A program made the position numbers and the translations under genes. A stretch of 64,000 nt of DNA from Massilia sp. Root351. GTDB lineage: Bacteria > Pseudomonadota > Gammaproteobacteria > Burkholderiales > Burkholderiaceae_D. Shown here in pieces: positions 43,140-49,820 of this stretch. The DNA is taken from positions 422,141 through 486,140 of the forward strand of contig NZ_LMDJ01000012.1 of the NCBI RefSeq assembly GCF_001425045.1, given 5' to 3'. Each line of letters starts with the position of its first letter. The stretch's first letter is position 1. Below the pieces are notes generated by a model. That model was given only the letters and a program-made list of their open reading frames with translations, was not told where the DNA came from and searched no databases.

Positions 43140-43883
43140 TCACAGGAACACGTTGGCCATGCCGATGCTGCCGGTGTCCTTCACCATTTCGTAGCAGCGG
43201 CAGGACACCGCCTCCAGCCCGGCCGAGTCGAGGATCTCGATATTGCCCCGGCTGTAGGTGATCAGCTTCTGGTGCTGCAGCGCGCTGGCGGCCTTGGTCA
43301 CGCCGACGCGGCGCACGCCCAGCGCGTGCGCCAGGAACTCATGGGTCAGGTGGAATTTCTCCGACTGCAGGCGGTCGCGCGTGATCAGCAGCGAACGCGC
43401 CAGGCGCGCCTCCAGTACATGGAAGCGGCTGCACACGGCGATCTGGATGGCCTGCGCCAGCAAGGTGTCGGTGTAGCGGTACAGCAGGCGCTGCAAGGAT
43501 TCCATGCGCGCGAACTCGGCGCAGAAGTCGGCCGCGTGGATGCGGCTTGAATGGCCGGCGCGCTGCACCACCGCGCGCACCTGCGCCAGCTCGTGCCCCA
43601 GCGCCACCGACGAGCCTATCATGCCTTCGCGCCCGACCGAGCCCACTTCCAGCGTCATGCGCCCTTCCGCCACCGCCAGCAGCGAAATCAGGCTGTCGCT
43701 GGGAAAATAGATGTACTGGATGGCCTGGCCCGGCTCGTAGAGCACGTCGCCCACGTCCGAATGCACCTGCTCGCACAGCGATTCCAGGTGCAGCAAATCG
43801 TCTTCGGGCAGGCTGGCCAGCAGCCGGTTGCCATAGTCGGGCGGCGGCATGCTGCTGTGGGCGGTGGCGAGGGTCAGGTCCAT
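43140..43883 (-). CDS. Crp/Fnr-family transcriptional regulator
   Basis: 247 residues. Cyclic-nucleotide-binding-like beta-roll (about 20-130) with GREGMIGSSVALG, dimer helix (about 130-165), and winged helix (about 165-235) with recognition helix GVRRVGVTKAASALQ (Arg191, Arg192). The cAMP-contact Glu/Arg-Ser pair of CRP and the N-terminal Fe-S cysteines of FNR are both missing, so the signal is unknown; similar regulators in Proteobacteria are uncharacterised. It sits amid nine GTRCG-N4-CGYAC sites, whose 5-4-5 layout equals that of FNR boxes, and one of them lies in its own divergent promoter. I infer it controls them. No clear Shine-Dalgarno. Confidence 0.9.
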   Translation of the reverse strand: MDLTLATAHSSMPPPDYGNRLLASLPEDDLLHLESLCEQVHSDVGDVLYEPGQAIQYIYFPSDSLISLLAVAEGRMTLEVGSVGREGMIGSSVALGHELAQVRAVVQRAGHSSRIHAADFCAEFARMESLQRLLYRYTDTLLAQAIQIAVCSRFHVLEARLARSLLITRDRLQSEKFHLTHEFLAHALGVRRVGVTKAASALQHQKLITYSRGNIEILDSAGLEAVSCRCYEMVKDTGSIGMANVFL

Positions 43884-43948
43884 GGGGGGCGACAGTTAGC
43901 TTTTCTTCATCATGAAATGAAGGGTAGCGGCATTGAATTTCCCTGTAT

Positions 43949-43962
43949 GTACGCTGACGCAC
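43949..43962. promoter_or_regulatory. GTRCG-N4-CGYAC site i, bidirectional, at the regulator gene
   Basis: GTACG-CTGA-CGCAC, centre 43955.5. Rightward hexamer GAAAAT (43985-43990) and leftward hexamer TACCCT (5' end at 43926) each begin 29.5 bp from the centre. It would serve the glycine-zipper gene and the Crp/Fnr-type gene, implying autoregulation. Confidence 0.65.
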
Positions 43963-44020
43963 TGAACTAGCCGCCCGGCGCGGCGAAAATCCCGTGCATC
44001 AGTCTGCAAAGGAAAACAAA

Positions 44021-44707
44021 ATGAACACCAACTCCGTCCGTACCAACCATCCGCTGCTGCTCATCGCCGCCATTGCCGTCATCCTGTTCTGCAGCGTGGG
44101 CATCGCCGCGCTGATGGGCTGGCTGCCCAACTCCACCGGCAATCCTGCGCCGCAGCAAGTGGCCGCCGCCGCGCAGGCGCAGCAGCCGTCCAGCGACGGC
44201 GCGGCAGTGTCCTATCCCGGCTACCATCCCGGCCCCGGACCGGGCTCGAGCCTGACGCCGGTGCCGCCGCCGGCCAGCGCCGCCTACGCCGACAACAGCG
44301 CCGAAGCGGAGCGCGTGCCGGAACGCGCCTATGAACGCGCGCCCGAAGCGCAGCGCGTGGCGGCCGAGCCGGCCGTCTGCAAGAGCTGCGGCGTGGTCGA
44401 ATCGGTGCGCGAAGTGACCACCCGCGCCCAGGGCAGCGGCCTGGGCGCGGGCGCCGGCGCCGTGGTGGGCGGTTTGCTGGGCAACCAGATCGGCGGCGGC
44501 CACGGCCGCCAGCTGGCCACCGTGGCCGGCGCGGTAGGCGGCGCCGTGGTCGGCAACCAGGTGGAAGGCAATATGCGCGCCACGCGCAGCTACACCATCA
44601 AGGTGCGCATGGACGACGGCAGCCACCGCACCTTCCACCGCAGCGCGCCCAACTGGCAGCAGGGCGAACGCGTGCGCGTGGTGAAAGGCGAATTGCGGCA
44701 CGGTTAA
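44021..44707 (+). CDS. glycine-zipper 2TM membrane protein
   Basis: 228 residues from ATG 44021 (AAAGGA upstream); a GTG at 43994 would fall before the predicted transcript start. One N-terminal membrane helix (LLLIAAIAVILFCSVGIAAL), a Pro/Ala/Glu-rich spacer (about 40-115), then CKSCGVVESVREV, a glycine-zipper hairpin (GAGAGAVVGGLLGNQIGGG, VAGAVGGAVVGNQVEG) and a beta-rich end. It is a longer version of the lipoprotein at 36069, but anchored by a helix rather than a lipid. Confidence 0.88.
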   Translation: MNTNSVRTNHPLLLIAAIAVILFCSVGIAALMGWLPNSTGNPAPQQVAAAAQAQQPSSDGAAVSYPGYHPGPGPGSSLTPVPPPASAAYADNSAEAERVPERAYERAPEAQRVAAEPAVCKSCGVVESVREVTTRAQGSGLGAGAGAVVGGLLGNQIGGGHGRQLATVAGAVGGAVVGNQVEGNMRATRSYTIKVRMDDGSHRTFHRSAPNWQQGERVRVVKGELRHG

Positions 44708-44747
44708 AACCACGCTGACAGCGCGTAGCAATGAAATAACACTTTAT

Positions 44748-44761
44748 GTACGGCACCGAAC
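44748..44761 (+). promoter_or_regulatory. GTRCG-N4-CGYAC site j, rightward
   Basis: GTACG-GCAC-CGAAC, centre 44754.5, followed by AGA. The hexamer GATACT (44784-44789) begins 29.5 bp downstream. A start near 44796 leaves a leader of about 35 nt before ATG 44831. Confidence 0.65.
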
Positions 44762-44830
44762 AGAACACGCGCCACCAAGCGCCGATACTGACAACTCCTA
44801 AATCAACATTGAGACGAGAGGGCCACTATC

Positions 44831-44977
44831 ATGCTATATACCATCGCTGTTGTACTCATCATCCTCTGGCTGCTGGGCCTGGTTACTTCCTATACCATCG
44901 GCGGCTTCATCCACATTCTGCTGGTAGTGGCTATTATTATGATCTTGCTGCGTCTGATAAGCGGACGCGGCATTTAG
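44831..44977 (+). CDS. lmo0937-family membrane microprotein
   Basis: 48 residues, two membrane helices: LYTIAVVLIILWLLGLVTS and GGFIHILLVVAIIMILLRL with the family signature YTIGGFIH between and a basic end SGRGI. Function unknown; the family is widespread in stress-adapted bacteria. GAGAGG lies 10 bp before ATG 44831. It starts a unit with the OmpA-type lipoprotein gene 14 bp downstream. Confidence 0.88.
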   Translation: MLYTIAVVLIILWLLGLVTSYTIGGFIHILLVVAIIMILLRLISGRGI

Positions 44978-44991
44978 CCTAAGGAGTGTCC

Positions 44992-45681
44992 ATGAACCAA
45001 ATCAGTAACAACGGCAGTAAAAAAGCCCTGGCCGGCGCGATGGCGCTGGCCATCGCTCTCGCCAGCACCGGCTGCGCCGATATGTCCGCCACCCAGCGCG
45101 GCACGGCCACCGGGGCCGGCGCGGGCGCCGCCCTGGGCGCCCTGATCGGCGGCACCACCGGCAGCCACAGTAGTGGCCGCACTGCCGGCGGCGCGCTGAT
45201 CGGCGCGGCGGCCGGCGCCGTCATCGGCAATATCTGGTCCACCCGCATGGAGAACCAGAAGCGCGCCATGGAACAGGCCACGCAGGGCACCGGGGTTCAA
45301 GTGAGCAAGACCGACGACAACCGCCTGCGCCTCGAAATTCCCAGCGATATTTCCTTCGATACCGGACGCGCCGACATCAAGTCGAACTTCCGTCCCATCC
45401 TGGACCGCTTTGCCACCACCCTGAATGAAAACCCTGCCGCCACGGTCAGCATCATCGGCCATACCGACAGCACCGGCAGCGACGCCATCAACCAGCCCTT
45501 GTCGGTCGACCGCGCCTCCAACGCGCGCGACTACCTGGCTGCGCGCGGCGTCTCGCCGACCCGCATCGTGGTCGAAGGCAAGGGCTCGCGCGAACCGATC
45601 GCCTCCAACAACGACGACAGCGGCCGCGCCCGCAATCGTCGCGTGGAAATCTTCGTAGCGGAACCGCAAAGCCGAGGCTGA
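44992..45681 (+). CDS. glycine-zipper OmpA-type lipoprotein (YiaD-like)
   Basis: 229 residues. Lipobox STGC (Cys28); a glycine-zipper hairpin (GAGAGAALGALIGG, GGALIGAAAGAVIGN), then an OmpA domain with ISFDTGRADIKSNF, IGHTDSTGSDAINQPLS and NRRVEIFV. It matches YiaD/LptM-like OmpA lipoproteins that bind peptidoglycan. AAGGAG precedes ATG 44992; the GTG two codons upstream is less likely. Co-transcribed with the microprotein gene behind site j. Confidence 0.9.
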   Translation: MNQISNNGSKKALAGAMALAIALASTGCADMSATQRGTATGAGAGAALGALIGGTTGSHSSGRTAGGALIGAAAGAVIGNIWSTRMENQKRAMEQATQGTGVQVSKTDDNRLRLEIPSDISFDTGRADIKSNFRPILDRFATTLNENPAATVSIIGHTDSTGSDAINQPLSVDRASNARDYLAARGVSPTRIVVEGKGSREPIASNNDDSGRARNRRVEIFVAEPQSRG

Positions 45682-45718
45682 TGCGGTATGCTGGCGGCTA
45701 CGTTTAACGGGAGCCGCC

Positions 45719-46267
45719 ATGCCATCCACTCGCAAGCTATGCCACATCCTCCCGGCCGCAGTCATTGCGGCCGCTTTCATTTTGCCCGCGTCGGCGCAGA
45801 CCATCCGCCCCGGCCTGTGGGAAATCAACAATAAGGTCAGCAACGCCAAGGGCGGCAACGCCAATGCCCTGGCCGAGGCGCAAAAGCAGCTCGCCGCCCT
45901 GCCGCCCGAACAGCGCCAGATGATGGAAGCCATGATGGCCAAGCAAGGCATCGCCCTCAGCGGCGGCGCCGACGGCGGCATGAAAATCACCTATTGCGTG
46001 ACCAAGGAAATGGCCGAGAAGAAGGAACTGCCGGCCGGGCAACAAGGCGACTGCAAAACCAGCCACACGCCGATACCCGGCGGCATGAACATCAGCTACA
46101 CCTGCACCAATCCGCCCTCGAGCGGCAGCGGCCAGGTGCTGTTCCAGGGCGACAGCGCCTACACCATGCGCATGAATATGTCCGGCACCGTGCAGGGCAA
46201 GCAGGAGAGCATGACGGTCGACAGCACCGGCCGCCTGCTCAGCCCCAACTGCGCCGCCAGGAAATAA
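45719..46267 (+). CDS. DUF3617-family periplasmic protein
   Basis: 182 residues. Signal peptide ending LPASA-QT. DUF3617 pattern: RPGLWEINNKV at the start, a Cys pair around YCVTKEMAEKK and GDCKTSHTP, and a final CAARK. Function unknown. AACGGGAG precedes ATG 45719. It has no palindrome site of the 30-45 kb type and may read through from the preceding unit, 37 bp upstream. It converges on the aminotransferase gene with 10 bp between stops. Confidence 0.88.
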   Translation: MPSTRKLCHILPAAVIAAAFILPASAQTIRPGLWEINNKVSNAKGGNANALAEAQKQLAALPPEQRQMMEAMMAKQGIALSGGADGGMKITYCVTKEMAEKKELPAGQQGDCKTSHTPIPGGMNISYTCTNPPSSGSGQVLFQGDSAYTMRMNMSGTVQGKQESMTVDSTGRLLSPNCAARK

Positions 46268-46277
46268 GCAGGCCGCC

Positions 46278-47114
46278 CTACGCCGCGTCCATGAAGGCGA
46301 AATACAGATCGCGCGCCTGCGTGGCCACCGGCCCCACAGGCAGCGCGCGCTCTTCATAGCGCACGCATGGCGTCACCTTGCCGTAGTTGCCGGTGTTGAA
46401 GATCTCCAGCGCCGTCAGCAGTTCCTCCGGCTTGACCGAACGCTCCTCCACCGCCACGCCGGCCCCGGCCAGCAGCTTGATCACGCGCGCGCGGGTGATG
46501 CCCGACAGGAAAGTGCCGTTGGGCACCGGCGTCACCACCTTGCCCTGCGGCGTGACGAAAAACAGGTTGGCCGTGGCGAACTCGGCCACGTGGCCCTGGC
46601 TGTCCAGCATCACCGCGTTGTCATAGCCGCGCTCCTTGGCCAGGCGCAGCGCCTTGGTGGAATTGGCGTACAGCGCCGAGGCCTTGGCATCGGCCACCGC
46701 CATGTCGGCATCCGGACGGCGCAGGCTGGACAGGCAAGCGGAAAAGCCGCTGAACGGCGGCATGGGCGCGTCGAACAAGGTCAGCGCGAAGGCCGACTTC
46801 TCGGGCACGGGGATCAGCAGGCCGTCGGTGCCGAACACCAGCGGTCGGATGTACAGTTCGGCGTCGGCCGGGAATTTGGCCACGCCTTCGCGCACCAGCT
46901 GTTCCATCTCATCCACGCTGAGCGGGCACACCAGGCCGACGCTGGTGGACGAGCGCACCACGCGCTCCAGGTGCGGACGCAGGTCGGGCATGTGGCCGCG
47001 CACCGAGCGCGCGCCGTCGAAAACGGACGAGCCGAGCCAGACGCTGTGGTCCATGGCGCCGAACAGCGGGGCATTGCCTTCGCTCCAGCTGCCGTTGAAA
47101 TAGGTGAGATACAT
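46278..47114 (-). CDS. class IV PLP aminotransferase, branched-chain type
   Basis: 278 residues from ATG 47114 (MYLTYFNGSW). Fold type IV signatures: GSSVFDGARS early, a Lys in DAKASALYANS for the Schiff base, then GYDNAVMLDSQGHVAEFATANLFF and FLSGITRARVI. Best fit is a branched-chain aminotransferase-like protein (glutamate-dependent transamination of Val, Leu, Ile); D-amino acid aminotransferase or aminodeoxychorismate lyase are alternatives. CGGAAA is a weak Shine-Dalgarno. It stands alone. Confidence 0.88.
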   Translation of the reverse strand: MYLTYFNGSWSEGNAPLFGAMDHSVWLGSSVFDGARSVRGHMPDLRPHLERVVRSSTSVGLVCPLSVDEMEQLVREGVAKFPADAELYIRPLVFGTDGLLIPVPEKSAFALTLFDAPMPPFSGFSACLSSLRRPDADMAVADAKASALYANSTKALRLAKERGYDNAVMLDSQGHVAEFATANLFFVTPQGKVVTPVPNGTFLSGITRARVIKLLAGAGVAVEERSVKPEELLTALEIFNTGNYGKVTPCVRYEERALPVGPVATQARDLYFAFMDAA

Positions 47115-47177
47115 GAAGATTTCCGGGCGGTTGTTGATCACAGTCGCAAACTGTAGCACGGCTGTGGAAACACTTGC

Positions 47178-48257
47178 TCAGAATGAATGGCGCAGCCCCA
47201 GGTTGATGCCGCTGTTGCCCTTGCCCCGCTCGGTGGCGTTGCCCACCGTATAGCCGGCGCCGTTCTTGTTCTTGATCTTGGCGTAAGCGGCATACAGGCT
47301 GGTGCGCTTGGACAGCGCATAGGTCATGCCGGCGGCGATCTGGTCCGCATCCTGGTTGGCCAGGCTGCGGTCATTCTTGTGGATGTAGGACACCATGAAG
47401 GTGGCCGCGCCGCGCGGGATCGCGATGCCGGCCAGGATGTCGTGGCTGTTGTTGGTCGGCATGGGCGCCACCAGCGCGCCGTAGGGGTTGGACGGGTCCC
47501 ACGGCGAACTGCCGATGCCGCGGTTGACGCCGTAGGCCGCGTACAGCGTGGCGGCCTTCATGTTGAAGTTGGCCGCCACCAGCGTATTGCGCGACGAATA
47601 ATCGACCGCCGGCACCACGCCGGTGGCGTCCGACAGGTTGTTCTTGCGCTGGTGCGCCACGCGCAGCGTGAACGGGCCGTTCTCGTAGCCTATGGTGGCG
47701 CCGTAGGCGCGGTTCTGGCGCGTGCTGTAGGACGACTCGCCGAAACTGTAGATGGCGCCCGCGCTCCAGCCGCGCAGTTGCGGGGTGGCGTACTTGACCG
47801 TGTTGTCGTAGCGGCGCGTGGTGTAGCCGGCCAGGTTGGTGGCCGTGCCCGCCATGCCGCCCCGGAACGGGTCGGCCACGTCGATCAGGGTTTCGTACTG
47901 CAGATTGTACTGGCGGCCCAGCGTGATGGCGCCCCAGCGGCTCTCCAGGCCGACGAAGGCCTGGCGGCCGAACAGCCGCCCCTCCTCGGACTGGCCGGTA
48001 TCGGCGCCCACGCCCGCCTCCAGCGTGAACACCGCCCGCACGTCGCCGCCCAGCTCTTCCCTGCCCGTCACGCCCAGCCGCGAGCCGCTGGCAACGCCGC
48101 TGCTGACCTTGGTCTTGGCGCAGGCGGCGCCGCAGCCCCGTTCGGCCACCACGCCCGCATCGACCACGCCGTACACCGTGACGGCCGAGGCGGACTGTTC
48201 CTGCGCCAGCCCTGCCAGCGGTGACAACAATGCGATGGTGCACAGTGCGGTTTTCAT
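47178..48257 (-). CDS. Gram-negative general porin
   Basis: 359 residues. Signal peptide ends GLA-QEQ. The 16-strand porin pattern of Betaproteobacteria is clear: VTVYGVVDAGVV as first strand, SRLGVTGREELGGD, GRQAFVGLESRWGAITLGRQ, and the C-terminal strand LGLRHSF ending in Phe, as required for BAM insertion. An extra Cys pair sits near residues 42-46 (GCGAACAK). It allows diffusion of small solutes, mostly anions in this group. Divergent from the CoA-transferase gene. Confidence 0.93.
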   Translation of the reverse strand: MKTALCTIALLSPLAGLAQEQSASAVTVYGVVDAGVVAERGCGAACAKTKVSSGVASGSRLGVTGREELGGDVRAVFTLEAGVGADTGQSEEGRLFGRQAFVGLESRWGAITLGRQYNLQYETLIDVADPFRGGMAGTATNLAGYTTRRYDNTVKYATPQLRGWSAGAIYSFGESSYSTRQNRAYGATIGYENGPFTLRVAHQRKNNLSDATGVVPAVDYSSRNTLVAANFNMKAATLYAAYGVNRGIGSSPWDPSNPYGALVAPMPTNNSHDILAGIAIPRGAATFMVSYIHKNDRSLANQDADQIAAGMTYALSKRTSLYAAYAKIKNKNGAGYTVGNATERGKGNSGINLGLRHSF

Positions 48258-48403
48258 AATGACTACAGGTTACGCCGCGGCCACGCGTGTATCTGTGCGC
48301 GCGCTCACATTCAAACCGGTCAATTGTCGTCCGGTTGATATACATCATGGCGGGAAGGGTATAGTTTAGAAAAAACTACCAATTTACAAGCCGGAGACCA
48401 ACC

Positions 48404-49714
48404 ATGAGCACCACCGCAGCCCAGTACGCCGCCCAGTACGCCAGCAAGCGCATGTCCGCCAGCGACGCCATCCAGCAAGTGCGCGACGGCGACTTCATCA
48501 TCGTGCCGTCCGGCGCCGGCGAGCCGCCCGCCCTGCTCACCGAGCTGTCCGAGCAGCGGCGCCGCTTCCGCGACGTCAAGGTGTCGCAAATTCTTGCCCT
48601 GCGAAAATACGGCTACTTCGACTGCGACACCGTGCAGCATGTGCGCCACGTCGCCCTGTTCTTCGGCGGCGCCTCGCGCGCGGCCGGCCAGGCCGGCTGG
48701 GCCGACTTCATCCCGGCCTACTTCTCCGAGCTGCCCAGCCTGATCGAACGCAACCAGATTCCGTCCGACGTGGTGTTCTCCATGGCCTCGCCGATGAACG
48801 AGCAAGGCTGGTTCTCGCTCAGCCTGGGCGCCGACTACACCATGGCCGCGGTGCAGAAGGCGCGCGCGGTGGTGCTCGAAGTCAACCCCAACGTCCCCTT
48901 CGCGCACGGCCAGTGCCACGTCCACATTTCGCAGGTGGCGGCGCTGGTGGAAAGCAGCGAGGCCATCATCGAAGTGGGCCTGCCGAAAATCGGTCCGGTG
49001 CAGGAAGCCATCGGCAAATACGTGGCCGACATGATAGAAGACGGCTCCACCCTGCAGATCGGCTACGGCGGCATACCGGACGCGGTGGTGATGCAGCTGA
49101 CCGGCAAGCGCGACCTCGGCATCCACACCGAAATGATAGGCGACGGCATCCTGAACCTGGTCGAAGCCGGCGTGGTCACCAACCGCAGAAAAACCTGGCT
49201 GCCGAACAAGATGGTGGCCACTTTCGCGCTCGGCTCCAAGCGGCTGTACGACTATATGCACCACAATCCCATGCTGGAAATGCACCCCGTCAACACCACC
49301 AACGACCCCTATATCGCCGGCCAGAACGACAAGCTGATCGCCATCAACGCCAGTCTGCAGATCGACCTGCTGGGCCAGTGCGGCTCCGAAAGCATTGCCC
49401 ACCTGCCCTATTCCGGCACCGGCGGGCAGGTCGACTTCGTGCGCGCCGCCAACCGCTCGCGCGGCGGCAAGGCCTTCATCGTGCTGCCCTCCACGGCCAA
49501 GGACGGCGCCATCTCGCGCATTGTCCCCACGCTCACGCCCGGCACCCACGTCACCACCGGCAAGAACGACATCAACTACGTGGTCACCGAATACGGCGTG
49601 GCCCAGCTGCGCGGCAAGTCCGCGCGCCAGCGCGCCGAAGAGCTGATCAGCATCGCCCACCCCGACTTCCGCGCCGAACTGCGCCAGGCCGCCGCCAGGA
49701 TCAACCTTTGCTAA
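48404..49714 (+). CDS. acetyl-CoA hydrolase/transferase family CoA-transferase
   Basis: 436 residues, the size of 4-hydroxybutyrate and butyryl-CoA:acetate CoA-transferases. The catalytic Glu is Glu243 in GIHTEMIGDG; GYGGIPDAVV and the CoA-loop GTGGQVDFVRAANRS are present. The reaction exchanges CoA between acyl groups through a glutamyl-CoA thioester. The natural substrates cannot be read. AGTTTA-rich DNA with TATAGT (48360-48365) and TTGATA lies upstream, with a 19-bp spacer. It ends at repeat copy 2. Confidence 0.9.
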   Translation: MSTTAAQYAAQYASKRMSASDAIQQVRDGDFIIVPSGAGEPPALLTELSEQRRRFRDVKVSQILALRKYGYFDCDTVQHVRHVALFFGGASRAAGQAGWADFIPAYFSELPSLIERNQIPSDVVFSMASPMNEQGWFSLSLGADYTMAAVQKARAVVLEVNPNVPFAHGQCHVHISQVAALVESSEAIIEVGLPKIGPVQEAIGKYVADMIEDGSTLQIGYGGIPDAVVMQLTGKRDLGIHTEMIGDGILNLVEAGVVTNRRKTWLPNKMVATFALGSKRLYDYMHHNPMLEMHPVNTTNDPYIAGQNDKLIAINASLQIDLLGQCGSESIAHLPYSGTGGQVDFVRAANRSRGGKAFIVLPSTAKDGAISRIVPTLTPGTHVTTGKNDINYVVTEYGVAQLRGKSARQRAEELISIAHPDFRAELRQAAARINLC

Positions 49715-49722
49715 AAGCAATA

Positions 49723-49774
49723 TGGGGTCAGGGTTAATTAGTCGGCGCGGCAATATTAACCCTGACCCCATTTT
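49723..49774. repeat. dispersed inverted repeat, copy 2, acting as terminator
   Basis: TGGGGTCAGGGTTAAT (49723-49738) and its perfect complement ATTAACCCTGACCCCA (49755-49770) flank a 16-bp loop; TTTT follows. The outer flanks GCAA and TTTTGC extend the pairing. The core equals that of copy 1 at 16285-16329, while the loop differs. Confidence 0.85.
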
Positions 49775-49820
49775 GCAGTACGGAAATGTGCGTTTGCAGC
49801 ATTTCGGGTAGACTAGCGGG

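Noticed and set aside
43140..43883. Oxygen-sensing FNR
   Set aside because: No N-terminal cysteine cluster; the scattered Cys residues do not form an iron-sulfur motif.
48360..48378. TAGTTT-AGAAA-AAACTA hairpin as an operator of the CoA-transferase gene
   Set aside because: Short arms in AT-rich promoter DNA, a 19-bp promoter spacer and no second copy; not distinguishable from chance.
16285..49770. The two GGGGTCAGGG inverted repeats as ends of one large transposon
   Set aside because: Each copy is a complete palindrome, no transposase lies between, and the 33-kb interval contains ordinary core genes.
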